Source: Prevotellaceae bacterium UBA1726
GTDB taxonomy: Bacteria; Bacteroidota; Bacteroidia; Bacteroidales; Bacteroidaceae
Assembly: GCA_002316005.1 (NCBI GenBank)
Contig: DCIM01000077.1
Coordinates: forward strand, 1 to 64,000
Reading direction: 5' to 3'
Length of the DNA: 64,000 bases
Shown here: positions 9,122 to 17,289 of the stretch, piece after piece
Numbering within the stretch: position 1 is the first letter of the stretch
Layout of the letters: every line of letters starts with the position of its first letter
Position numbers and translations under genes: made by a program
Notes under the pieces: model-generated
Database searches by the model: none
The model's input: only the letters and a program-made list of their open reading frames with translations
What the model was told of the DNA's origin: nothing

Positions 9122-11089
9122 ATGAAATATCTAAATAAATTAGCAACAGTCTTCTGTTTTGCAGCTCTCGGCTTGCTGGCTATGACAAGTTGCGAGGGAG
9201 GTGATCTCTACAAAGTAGATTCTCCTGATTGGATTTCAGAGGCGATAGACTCTATCAAAGCCAACAAAGGCCAAGGTGGAGATGAACTGCCAGAAGGTAC
9301 AGAGGATGTTTACACAATCGGTAAGACCGACTATTCTTCTGGTTGGTGGGCAGACTTCTCTAAGTACTATGTCATTCCTGAAGGAGCGGTTTGGAATGCA
9401 GTATTCAATCTGAATATCAACCCAGCAGCTCCTAACACATACAAGAACTTTGCACTTATCCTCTGTAATGATGCAGACCGTGGTTCGAATATTGAGTATG
9501 GAGCAATCCGTTACGACAATCAGCCAAGTGGTAACTCAGAGTGGGGTGACTATATCGACCGTTCATGTGTAGAGAGTACTCTTACTTTCAACACTGATAC
9601 AGACGCAGGTGTAGAGAAACTTGGTGGTCGCGTAATCCTTACAATCGATCGCTCAGATCCAAACGCATTCACTGTTACTATGACAAATGGTACAGTGACA
9701 AAGACCTACAAGCAGAAGACTCCACTTGTAAACCTCAATGCTGACCAGAGCAATACAAATATCCGTGCTTTCCTTGTTCCTGAGGGATCATACATCAATT
9801 TCCTCCAGTCGAACATTGAACCAATCGGTGGATTCACATCAGCAACAGACAAGCAGCCTCTTAGCATGACTCTCAACTCAGTTCCTAAGAAGGTTCTCGT
9901 AGGTTCAACTGTTGAGGAGGCATTCGCAAATGTATCAGCTACTATTCAGTATGAGCAGTTGGTATCACAGACTGTTCCTCTCTCTCAGCTCTTCTACACA
10001 AGCGTTGACCTCAATACTTGCGGCAAGAAGAAGATCACTGTCTTCTACGATTCTACCTTCAAGGGTGAAAAGGCTACAACTCCTGTATATGCTGAGGCTG
10101 AGTTCGAGGTTGTTGACAAGATGTACACATGTCTCGGTGCTTCTGACAACTCTACTGGTTGGTGGGGTGCTCACTCAGAGAATGTGAAGGTAGGTCCAAA
10201 GGAGACTGTCGTTCAGACATTCACAAACTACACTTCTGGTGCAAACAACTGGAATAACTTTGTTATTGTCCTCTGCCGTGCTGACGATTCTGAGTATGCT
10301 GTAGTTCGTTCCGATAATTACGGTTGGGGTGATGGCTATGCAGCTTGTACTCCTATCGGTACTCAGGGTGACTGGGCTACATGGCTTGCAGCTATGGATG
10401 GTGCTAAGGTTACTACTTATGTCACAAACAATGGTGATGGCACTGCAGATGTTAAGGCTGTGATGATTGGCAATAATGGTCAGGAATATACTCAAGAGTA
10501 TATCGGCATCAACACAGTTGACCCAGATAACTTCTACTATCGCTACACAGTTGACGGATGTCACTATGAATTTGACGATGTTCTTGGTGCTGATGACAAC
10601 ACTTCTGGCTGGTGGGCTGCTCATTCTCCAAACGAGCAGGTTCCTGCAGGCTACACCGTAACAAAGCAGTTCATCAACTACACTTCTGGTGCAAACAACT
10701 GGAACAACTTCGTTGCTGTTCTTTGCCGTGCTGACAACTCTGAGTATGCTGTAGTTCGTTCCGACAACTACGGTTGGGGTGATGGCTATGCAGCTTGTAC
10801 TCCTATCGGTACACAGGGCGACTGGGGCACATGGCTTGCAGCAATGGATGGTGCTAAGGTTACTCTCTCAGTGACAAATGTTGGTGATGGTACTGCAAAT
10901 GTCAATGCTGTTATGGTTGGTAACAACGGACAGACTTACACTCAGCAGTACAACGGCATCAACACTGTTGATCCTGACAACCTCTACTGGCGTCTCACCG
11001 TTGATGGTTGCCACATGGTATTCGAACCTTTCGGAAAGGCTGCATCTAATGCTTCAAAGAGCCGTTCAGCTCGTCGTCGCAATAGATAA
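9122..11089 (+). CDS. surface glycan-binding lipoprotein with three WW-type modules
   Basis: Positional equivalent of SusE/SusF or SGBP-B: a lipoprotein (LLAMTSC, Cys24) immediately after SusD, with no catalytic motif. It has three beta-rich modules sharing SGWW/TGWW, NWNNF, EYxxVRxDN, W-xx-W/F-L-xx-MDG and a closing EGSY/DGCHY, at about residues 65-230, 336-480 and 485-635. An Ig-like segment lies between modules one and two (about 235-335). Modules two and three are near-identical at DNA level with a 450-nt period. A fourth, diverged copy lies at the C-terminus of the next GH43. The conserved tryptophans suggest carbohydrate binding; the ligand is inferred to be arabinan. The very end is basic (SRSARRRNR). 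I do not recognise a named family for the module. Confidence 0.85.
   Translation: MKYLNKLATVFCFAALGLLAMTSCEGGDLYKVDSPDWISEAIDSIKANKGQGGDELPEGTEDVYTIGKTDYSSGWWADFSKYYVIPEGAVWNAVFNLNINPAAPNTYKNFALILCNDADRGSNIEYGAIRYDNQPSGNSEWGDYIDRSCVESTLTFNTDTDAGVEKLGGRVILTIDRSDPNAFTVTMTNGTVTKTYKQKTPLVNLNADQSNTNIRAFLVPEGSYINFLQSNIEPIGGFTSATDKQPLSMTLNSVPKKVLVGSTVEEAFANVSATIQYEQLVSQTVPLSQLFYTSVDLNTCGKKKITVFYDSTFKGEKATTPVYAEAEFEVVDKMYTCLGASDNSTGWWGAHSENVKVGPKETVVQTFTNYTSGANNWNNFVIVLCRADDSEYAVVRSDNYGWGDGYAACTPIGTQGDWATWLAAMDGAKVTTYVTNNGDGTADVKAVMIGNNGQEYTQEYIGINTVDPDNFYYRYTVDGCHYEFDDVLGADDNTSGWWAAHSPNEQVPAGYTVTKQFINYTSGANNWNNFVAVLCRADNSEYAVVRSDNYGWGDGYAACTPIGTQGDWGTWLAAMDGAKVTLSVTNVGDGTANVNAVMVGNNGQTYTQQYNGINTVDPDNLYWRLTVDGCHMVFEPFGKAASNASKSRSARRRNR
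10231..10866 (+). repeat. 450-nt-period duplication encoding modules 2 and 3
   Basis: The segment starting at 10231 (CACTTCTGGTGCAAACAACT) recurs at 10681. The following 185 nt or so differ mostly by scattered, largely synonymous changes. This points to recent tandem duplication or gene conversion of a binding module. Confidence 0.85.
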
Positions 11090-11105
11090 TACCTAATGTA
11101 TAATT

Positions 11106-11142
11106 GAAGATGTACGATGGGCAGTGTTCATCGTACATCTTC
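11106..11142 (+). promoter_or_regulatory. strong intra-operon hairpin
   Basis: A perfect 14-bp stem (GAAGATGTACGATG at 11106-11119 with its complement at 11129-11142) closes a 9-nt loop. No T-run follows, so it is not a classic terminator. It lies between the lipoprotein stop and the GH43 start and may act as an mRNA 3'-end stabiliser or partial terminator. Confidence 0.7.
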
Positions 11143-11202
11143 ATTCTCAAAACGTCTGCTAAACATTGATTAATTCCACCTCTTATTGTCTTCCATAAGT
11201 CT

Positions 11203-13866
11203 ATGTTTGGAAAAATACTCAATACTTCACTCTTACTTCTTTCTGCACTTGCAGTAGGAGCTCAGACACAACTCACTGATGCCGATCTCACAGGCGCATG
11301 GAGTTCAAAGGCGGTATCTGGTCGTGTAGTTTGTCACGATCCGTCTATCTTTATCGACAATATCTCTGATGCCAGTAATCCAAAGTTCTACATCTACGGT
11401 TCGCACTTAGGCCGTGGATATACCACAGAGGCGTCAAACTATTTAACTTGGACAACATTCAAGACAGGCGAGGAGTCTTCTGTAGCAACAAATTCGCTGT
11501 TTGCTAATACTTCAGGCACTCTCGTCAACTTTTCTTTAGCATATAACACCCACGCTGTAAAGCAGGTGAAGGACTGCAACGGTTCAACGGTTACCTTTGG
11601 TAATTTCAGTGCTCACGGTTGGCAGTATAAAGGCAACACTGTAAAAGGAATGCAGTGGGCTCCAGATGTCATTTACAACAAGACCATGAAGAAGTGGTGC
11701 ATGTATATGTCACTCAATGGTGACTATTGGTGCTCAAGCATCGTTTGCTTCACATCTTCATCACCTGAAGGACCATGGATTTATCAGGGTCCTGTTGTAT
11801 TCTCTGGTTTTGGCAATGGCTACACACATAACGACTATGCCGCAACAGACGACTATACCCACACTGATTTCCAGATTGCTACAGGCGAGACTTCTCTCCC
11901 TGCTCGCTATAAGGTGAAGGATACTGGTGGCAACTATGGCAACTTCTGGCCTAACTGTATTGACCCTTGCGTCTTCTACGATGACGATGACAATCTATGG
12001 ATGTCTTACGGATCATGGTCGGGAGGTATCTTCATGCTGAAACTGAATCCGGAGAATGGTCTTCGCGACTATACCTATAAATATCCTTACGAGGTAAATA
12101 ATGCCTCTGCTACACCAGGGTCACCTGATCGTGCTTGTACTTCCGATCCTTATTTCGGTAAGAAGATTGCGGGTGGATACTATGTTTCTGGCGAGGCAAG
12201 TTATATCCAGAAGATAGGAAACTATTATTTCCTCTTCATGTCTTATGGTGAACTTCAGGCAAACGGTGGTTATCAGATGCGTGTTTTCCGCTCTGACAAT
12301 CCTACTGGTCCATATACTGATCCTTACGGCACTTCTGCCATCTATAAGAGTTACAAGCTCAACTACACCGCAAGTATGGCTGATGCTCGAGGAATGCTCC
12401 TCTTTGGCGGTTATCAATGGGACAATATGCCTGTAGCAGAGATTGCACAGGGACATAACTCTGCGTTTAATGACCTCAAAGGTCGTTCGTTCGTTGTCTA
12501 TCATACTCGTTTCAACAATGGTTCGGAAGGTCATCAGGTACGAATGCACCAACTCTTCCTCAACGAAGACGGATGGATTTCTGCTGCTCCAAACGAATTC
12601 CACGGCGAGACGATAACAAGCACCGATATTGCTACCCGTGCCTCTATTGCTGACTCTGAGATTCCTGGTGACTATCAGTTCTTGCGTCATCAGTATTTCC
12701 AGGACACAAAGAATAAGGCCTACGAGACTCCAGTGAACATCACCCTTACTCAGGATGGTAAGATAACTGGTTCGGAAACTGGTTCGTGGACACGCACAGC
12801 AGGTACTGATTTCATTACTCTCACAATTGCCGATGTAGATTATAAGGGTGTGCTCGTAAAGCAGACTCTTGATTATACCAACATCAGTTCGCTTTGTATT
12901 GCTGCTGTCTCTTCGTCAAGCGGTGCTGTTGTAAATGGAAAGAACTACTTCACTTATCAGCAGAATGTATGGGCTTCGAAGGCTGATGCAAAGGCGGCCA
13001 TCAAATATACTCTCGATAAGATGTCGGCTCCTTTCTATAACGGACAGACTATCACCACAAAACCAACTCTTCCAAAGGTTGGTCTTCTGGGTGTGAATAT
13101 CCGATGGGAGTCAAGCAATACGAGTGTCCTTACCGATGATGGTGTAGTAAAGGGCAAAGGCGATGTGACAATGACTATGGTTCTCGCCAAGGACGGTTAT
13201 GAGTATCGTAAGGCATATAACATTACAGTAAATGCTGATGCAGAACCTACTGTTCCTGTCTATTACCCAGTATCTACTTACAAGAACACTACTTCTGCAT
13301 GGTGGACAAACTTCTCGACATCTAATTACACTCTCACCGTTGGTAAGAGTATGAAGTTCCAGTTCTATAACTACTCTAACCGTGAGAACAACTGGGATAA
13401 CTGGTGTCTCTATGGAGCAAACTATCCTCATGGAGCAAGTGGATACTCTGAGTATTTCGGTGTTCGCTGCGATAACTGGGACAATACTACAATGACAAAT
13501 ACAGGATGTACTTCAAACTATAATTGGGACACATTCCTTAGTGATATGGATGGTTCGCTGGTTGATATGACTGTCAATTATAGTAGTGCCTACACATTCA
13601 CTATGTCGGCTACAATCACAACGACATCAGGAAATGTCTATAGTTATGCTTATACTAAGAACCTGTCAGCAAAACCTGCTGCCATTACTCTCTTCTTCGT
13701 AAGCGAGGGTTCTTATATTGACGGCTCAATTTTGAATGACATTGCATCTCCATTTGCCACTCCGACAGCGACTGATGGAGCTATCTACAACCTCTCAGGT
13801 CAGCGTGTAGGTACTGATTATAAGGGCATTGTCATCCGTAATGGTCGTAAATATGTGCAGAGATAA
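11203..13866 (+). CDS. multidomain GH43 endo-arabinanase-like enzyme
   Basis: Probable endo-1,5-alpha-L-arabinanase of the outer surface or periplasm. After a signal peptide (about 1-20) comes a five-blade propeller with base Asp46 (CHDPSIF), Asp254 (CIDPCVF), acid Glu331 (GEASYI) and His418 (GHNSAF, the metal-binding His of this enzyme type). A GH43 C-terminal beta domain (about 475-590) and an Ig-like domain (IRWESSNTSVLTDDG, about 605-680) follow. Next is a WW-type module like those of the preceding lipoprotein (about 688-845), and finally a tail IYNLSGQRVGTDYKGIVI with KYVQR resembling Prevotella C-terminal sorting tails. Length 887. The gene is last in the SusCD operon, separated from it by 113 nt containing a strong hairpin. 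Confidence 0.93.
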   Translation: MFGKILNTSLLLLSALAVGAQTQLTDADLTGAWSSKAVSGRVVCHDPSIFIDNISDASNPKFYIYGSHLGRGYTTEASNYLTWTTFKTGEESSVATNSLFANTSGTLVNFSLAYNTHAVKQVKDCNGSTVTFGNFSAHGWQYKGNTVKGMQWAPDVIYNKTMKKWCMYMSLNGDYWCSSIVCFTSSSPEGPWIYQGPVVFSGFGNGYTHNDYAATDDYTHTDFQIATGETSLPARYKVKDTGGNYGNFWPNCIDPCVFYDDDDNLWMSYGSWSGGIFMLKLNPENGLRDYTYKYPYEVNNASATPGSPDRACTSDPYFGKKIAGGYYVSGEASYIQKIGNYYFLFMSYGELQANGGYQMRVFRSDNPTGPYTDPYGTSAIYKSYKLNYTASMADARGMLLFGGYQWDNMPVAEIAQGHNSAFNDLKGRSFVVYHTRFNNGSEGHQVRMHQLFLNEDGWISAAPNEFHGETITSTDIATRASIADSEIPGDYQFLRHQYFQDTKNKAYETPVNITLTQDGKITGSETGSWTRTAGTDFITLTIADVDYKGVLVKQTLDYTNISSLCIAAVSSSSGAVVNGKNYFTYQQNVWASKADAKAAIKYTLDKMSAPFYNGQTITTKPTLPKVGLLGVNIRWESSNTSVLTDDGVVKGKGDVTMTMVLAKDGYEYRKAYNITVNADAEPTVPVYYPVSTYKNTTSAWWTNFSTSNYTLTVGKSMKFQFYNYSNRENNWDNWCLYGANYPHGASGYSEYFGVRCDNWDNTTMTNTGCTSNYNWDTFLSDMDGSLVDMTVNYSSAYTFTMSATITTTSGNVYSYAYTKNLSAKPAAITLFFVSEGSYIDGSILNDIASPFATPTATDGAIYNLSGQRVGTDYKGIVIRNGRKYVQR

Positions 13867-13884
13867 GCACTAACAGATGTTAAA

Positions 13885-13908
13885 TAAGTGTAGATTTGAC
13901 ACTATGTC
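13885..13908 (+). promoter_or_regulatory. candidate AraR operator before the arabinose operon
   Basis: AGTGT-AGATTTG-ACACT (13888-13904) is a near palindrome containing TGACACTAT (13897-13905), the motif repeated twice before SusC. It sits about 25 bp upstream of the -33 box of the symporter promoter. Confidence 0.5.
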
Positions 13909-13929
13909 GTGAATTTGCTTTGTTTTTTC

Positions 13930-13961
13930 TTTGCATGTAAAAAAAATATTATGTAAATTTG
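13930..13961 (+). promoter_or_regulatory. Bacteroidetes promoter of the symporter-araR-araDAB operon
   Basis: TTTG at 13930-13933, a 20-nt spacer and TAAATTTG at 13954-13961 match the consensus exactly. The symporter ATG lies 38 nt further on. Confidence 0.8.
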
Positions 13962-13999
13962 CAAGTAGTATGAACCTATAACTAAAATTTAAATACAAA

Positions 14000-15733
14000 A
14001 TGAATTTATTATTGTCATCAGTCTTTGCTTGGCAGGACTGGGCGGTTATTGCCGCATTTGCTGTCTGCATGGTAGGTATTATTGTCTATGTGGCACGACA
14101 GAAGAATGAAAACTCAGGTGATTATTTCCTTGGTGGCCGTGATGCTACATGGATTGCTATCGGTGCAAGTATCTTTGCTTCGAACATTGGTTCTGAGCAC
14201 CTTATCGGTCTTGCTGGTTCTGGTGCAGCATCAGGTATGGCAATGGCTCACTGGGAGATTCAGGGTTGGATGATCCTTATCCTCGGTTGGGTGTTCGTAC
14301 CTTTCTACTCTCGTTCAATGGTATTCACAATGCCTGAGTTCCTTGAGCGTCGTTACAACAGTGCTTCACGCTCAATCCTCACTGGTATCTCACTCATCTC
14401 GTATGTGATGACAAAGGTTGCTGTTACTGTTTACGCTGGTGGTCTTGTGTTCCAGCAGGTATTCGGTATCGAAAGCGTAAATCTCTTTGGCTACGATGTA
14501 GACTTCTTCTGGGTAGCAGCTATCGGCCTTGTAATCCTTACTGCTATCTATACCATCATTGGTGGTATGAAGAGTGTGCTCTACACTTCTGTACTCCAGA
14601 CTCCTATCCTCCTCCTCGGCTCACTCATCATCCTCGTTCTTGGATTGAAGGCTCTCGGTGGTTGGGAACAGATGATGGAATTGTGTAATGTAAAGCCTAA
14701 CTACGAAGGTGCTCAGGGTACAATGGTTCACTTGATGCGTTCAAATTCAGACCCTCAGTATCCTTGGCTTGGTGCATTGATTGGTTCGGCTGTTATCGGT
14801 TTCTGGTACTGGTGTACCGACCAGTTCATCGTTCAGCGTGTACTCTCTGGTAAGGACGAACGCGAGGCTCGTCGTGGTACCATCTTCGGTGCTTACCTGA
14901 AGCTTCTCCCTGTATTCCTCTTCCTCATCCCAGGTATGATTGCATTTGCTCTTCATCAGCAGAGTCTGGCACAGGGTGGCGAGGGCTTCCTCCCAATTCT
15001 TGCCAGTGGTGCTTACAATGCCGATGCTGCCTTCCCAACACTCGTTGCGAAGCTTCTCCCTGCAGGTGTGAAGGGTATCGTTGTTTGTGGTATCCTTGCT
15101 GCTTTGATGTCATCACTTGCATCGTTGTTCAACTCATCGGCAATGCTCTATACAATCGACTTCCACAAGCGTATGTGGCCAAACACAAGCGAGAAGAAGC
15201 TCGTGACAATCGGTCAGATTGCTACTGTTGTTATCGTGGTTCTCGGTATTCTCTGGATTCCAATCATGCGTTCTGTAGGTGATGTGCTCTATACTTACCT
15301 CCAGGATGTACAGTCTGTTCTTGCTCCTGGTATTGCTGCTGCCTTCCTCCTTGGTATCTGCTGGAAGCGTGCTTCTGCAAAGGGTGGTATGTGGGGCTTG
15401 CTCTCTGGTCTCATCATAGGTTTGACTCGTCTTGGTGCAAAGGTTTACTTCAGTAACACTCCTGATGCTGCAGACTCTTGGTTCAAGTCGGTATTCTACG
15501 ACTTCAACTGGTTGTTCTTCTGTGGTTGCATGCTTTGCGTGTGTCTTGTTGTTGTTATCGTTGTCAGTCTTTTGACTGAGGCTCCTGACGAGAAGAAGAT
15601 TGCTGGTCTTGTATTCGGTACTGCTACAGAGGAGCAGAAGGCTGCAACTCGTGCTTCATGGACAAAGTGGGATGTAATCCACACTATCATCATCCTCGGT
15701 ATCACAGTGGCATTCTATGTTTACTTCTGGTAA
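14000..15733 (+). CDS. SSS-family sodium:sugar symporter, probably L-arabinose
   Basis: Inner-membrane permease of the solute:sodium symporter family (vSGLT-like). It has a dense series of hydrophobic helices over 577 residues. SIFASNIGSEHLIGLAGSGA matches the broken first core helix of the fold, and LMSSLASLFNSSAMLYTID matches the helix that supplies the sodium-site serines. It heads an operon with the arabinose regulator and araDAB, which is the basis for the arabinose assignment; the ligand cannot be read from the sequence. The TAA is followed after 22 nt by the regulator gene. Confidence 0.9.
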   Translation: MNLLLSSVFAWQDWAVIAAFAVCMVGIIVYVARQKNENSGDYFLGGRDATWIAIGASIFASNIGSEHLIGLAGSGAASGMAMAHWEIQGWMILILGWVFVPFYSRSMVFTMPEFLERRYNSASRSILTGISLISYVMTKVAVTVYAGGLVFQQVFGIESVNLFGYDVDFFWVAAIGLVILTAIYTIIGGMKSVLYTSVLQTPILLLGSLIILVLGLKALGGWEQMMELCNVKPNYEGAQGTMVHLMRSNSDPQYPWLGALIGSAVIGFWYWCTDQFIVQRVLSGKDEREARRGTIFGAYLKLLPVFLFLIPGMIAFALHQQSLAQGGEGFLPILASGAYNADAAFPTLVAKLLPAGVKGIVVCGILAALMSSLASLFNSSAMLYTIDFHKRMWPNTSEKKLVTIGQIATVVIVVLGILWIPIMRSVGDVLYTYLQDVQSVLAPGIAAAFLLGICWKRASAKGGMWGLLSGLIIGLTRLGAKVYFSNTPDAADSWFKSVFYDFNWLFFCGCMLCVCLVVVIVVSLLTEAPDEKKIAGLVFGTATEEQKAATRASWTKWDVIHTIIILGITVAFYVYFW

Positions 15734-15755
15734 TCCTATCTCCATATAAAGAAGA

Positions 15756-16397
15756 ATGACAAATTATTCATCATATCCTCGTTTTCTCGTATCTGTTGAC
15801 TGTGTAGTCTTCGGATTTGAGGACGGCAAGTTGAAAGTTCTCACCCATAAGCGCCCGTATGAACCGGGCGAGGGTGAGCTTTCGCTGATTGGAGGATTTG
15901 TTGAAAGGGATGAGAATCTCGAAATGGCAGCAAGGCGTCTGCTCTTGAATTTCACAGGACTTGATGATGTCTACATTCAGCAGATAGCCGCATTTGGTGA
16001 TGTTGAACGCGACCCAGGCGAGCGTGTAATATCCATCGTCTACTCCGTATTGATAAATATAAAGTGGTACGACGAGGAACTTGCACAGAAGTACAATGCC
16101 GAATGGATTAATGTGGACGAACTCCCTCAACTCTGTTTCGACCACAACGAAATGGTGGAAAAGGCACGGAAGATTCTTGGCGAAAGCATAAAGGAAACTC
16201 CTGTTGCAGGCTATCTCCTGCCTCGCTATTTCACGATTTCCAATCTTCAGTCTCTCCACGAGGCTGTACTCCGACAGGAAATCGACAAGCGAAATTTCCG
16301 CCGCTCGTTATCGGAAAAGTCCTACATCCATGCTACAAATCTGATTGACAAGATGTCGTCTCGACGAGGAGCAACTCTATATGAATTCGATTTATAA
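15756..16397 (+). CDS. araR: NUDIX-type transcriptional regulator of arabinose genes (AraR-like)
   Basis: Predicted L-arabinose-responsive regulator of the NrtR architecture: a NUDIX-like sensor (about 1-135) followed by a winged-helix DNA-binding domain (about 150-213, with RNFRRSLSEKSYIHATNLID). The NUDIX box GGFVERDENLEMAARRLLLN is degenerate: the REXXEE catalytic acids are replaced by RLLLNF. Pyrophosphohydrolase activity is therefore unlikely and the domain would act as a ligand sensor. Bacteroides thetaiotaomicron uses such a regulator next to its arabinose permease, and gene order here is the same kind. The gene lies inside the operon it probably controls. Candidate sites are the TGACACTAT motifs at 3758, 3887 and 13897. 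Confidence 0.85.
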   Translation: MTNYSSYPRFLVSVDCVVFGFEDGKLKVLTHKRPYEPGEGELSLIGGFVERDENLEMAARRLLLNFTGLDDVYIQQIAAFGDVERDPGERVISIVYSVLINIKWYDEELAQKYNAEWINVDELPQLCFDHNEMVEKARKILGESIKETPVAGYLLPRYFTISNLQSLHEAVLRQEIDKRNFRRSLSEKSYIHATNLIDKMSSRRGATLYEFDL

Positions 16398-16422
16398 TAG
16401 CAACTGATAAAAACAGCATATT

Positions 16423-17127
16423 ATGTTAGAAGCATTAAAGGAAAAAGTGTTCAAGGCTAACCTTGACTTGGTTAAGCAGGGCCTTGTAATCTTCACTTGG
16501 GGCAATGTCTCTGGTATCGACCGTGAGAAGGGACTTGTTGTAATCAAGCCAAGTGGTGTGAGTTACGATGATATGAAGGCAAGCGACATGGTTGTCGTTG
16601 ACCTCGAAACAGGTAAGGTTGTTGAGGGCGAACTCAATCCTTCTTCTGATACTCCTACTCACCTTGTCCTCTACAAGGCTTTCCCAAACATCCAGGGCGT
16701 TGTGCATACTCATTCAACTTATGCTACAGCATTTGCTCAGGCTGGCCGCGACATTCCAAACATCGGTACTACTCATGCCGATTACTTCTACAAGGAGATT
16801 CCTTGCACTCGCGATATGACTGAGGCTGAGGTTAAGGGACAGTACGAACTCGAGACAGGAAATGTGATTGTTGATGAGATTCTCAATATCCGCAAGATTA
16901 ATCCTGACCATACTCCTGCCGTTCTTGTAAAGAACCACGGTCCTTTCTCTTGGGGTACATCGCCTGACAATGCCGTTTACAACGCAAAGGTGATGGAGCA
17001 GTGTGCAAAGATGGCTTTCATTGCGTTCAGCGTAAATCCTGAACTGACAATGAACCCTCTCCTCATCGAGAAGCACTACATGCGCAAGCATGGTCCAAAC
17101 GCATATTACGGTCAGAAGAAAAAGTAG
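16423..17127 (+). CDS. araD: L-ribulose-5-phosphate 4-epimerase
   Basis: Zinc-dependent class II aldolase-family enzyme converting L-ribulose 5-phosphate to D-xylulose 5-phosphate, the last step of the bacterial arabinose pathway. The 234-residue length is normal. Metal ligands His95 and His97 (VVHTHSTY) and His172 ([10 protein letters not shown]) and the acid Asp120 (TTHADYF) align with the Escherichia coli enzyme. The substrate loops GNVSG and SSDTPTH are also present. It lies 25 nt after the regulator. A palindromic GC-rich repeat begins directly after its TAG. Confidence 0.96.
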   Translation: MLEALKEKVFKANLDLVKQGLVIFTWGNVSGIDREKGLVVIKPSGVSYDDMKASDMVVVDLETGKVVEGELNPSSDTPTHLVLYKAFPNIQGVVHTHSTYATAFAQAGRDIPNIGTTHADYFYKEIPCTRDMTEAEVKGQYELETGNVIVDEILNIRKINPDHTPAVLVKNHGPFSWGTSPDNAVYNAKVMEQCAKMAFIAFSVNPELTMNPLLIEKHYMRKHGPNAYYGQKKK

Positions 17128-17289
17128 CCCACCCAGGCCCTCCCAAAGGGAGGGATGCTGAATAGTGGGGTAAATACAAATAGTAATAAATAATAAATAA
17201 TTAAAAACATCTACATTTTGACAGAGGCTAAAAGTCCCCGGTTATGATGTATTAAAACATCCTTCCCTTTGGGAAGGCTTGGTTAGGCT
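17128..17289. repeat. inverted pair of GC-rich repeats between araD and araA
   Basis: Two copies of the dispersed palindrome, at about 17128-17159 and 17259-17289, lie in opposite orientation around about 100 bp of AT-rich DNA. Each copy is itself a hairpin around CCTCCCAAAGGGAGG or CTTCCCTTTGGGAAGG, and the two can also pair with each other over about 30 bp. The whole gap between araD and araA is this element. It could reduce or tune read-through into araA. Confidence 0.75.

Noticed and set aside
17205..17230. Further AraR site between araD and araA
   Set aside because: Only TGACA is shared with the motif and no palindrome partner is visible.
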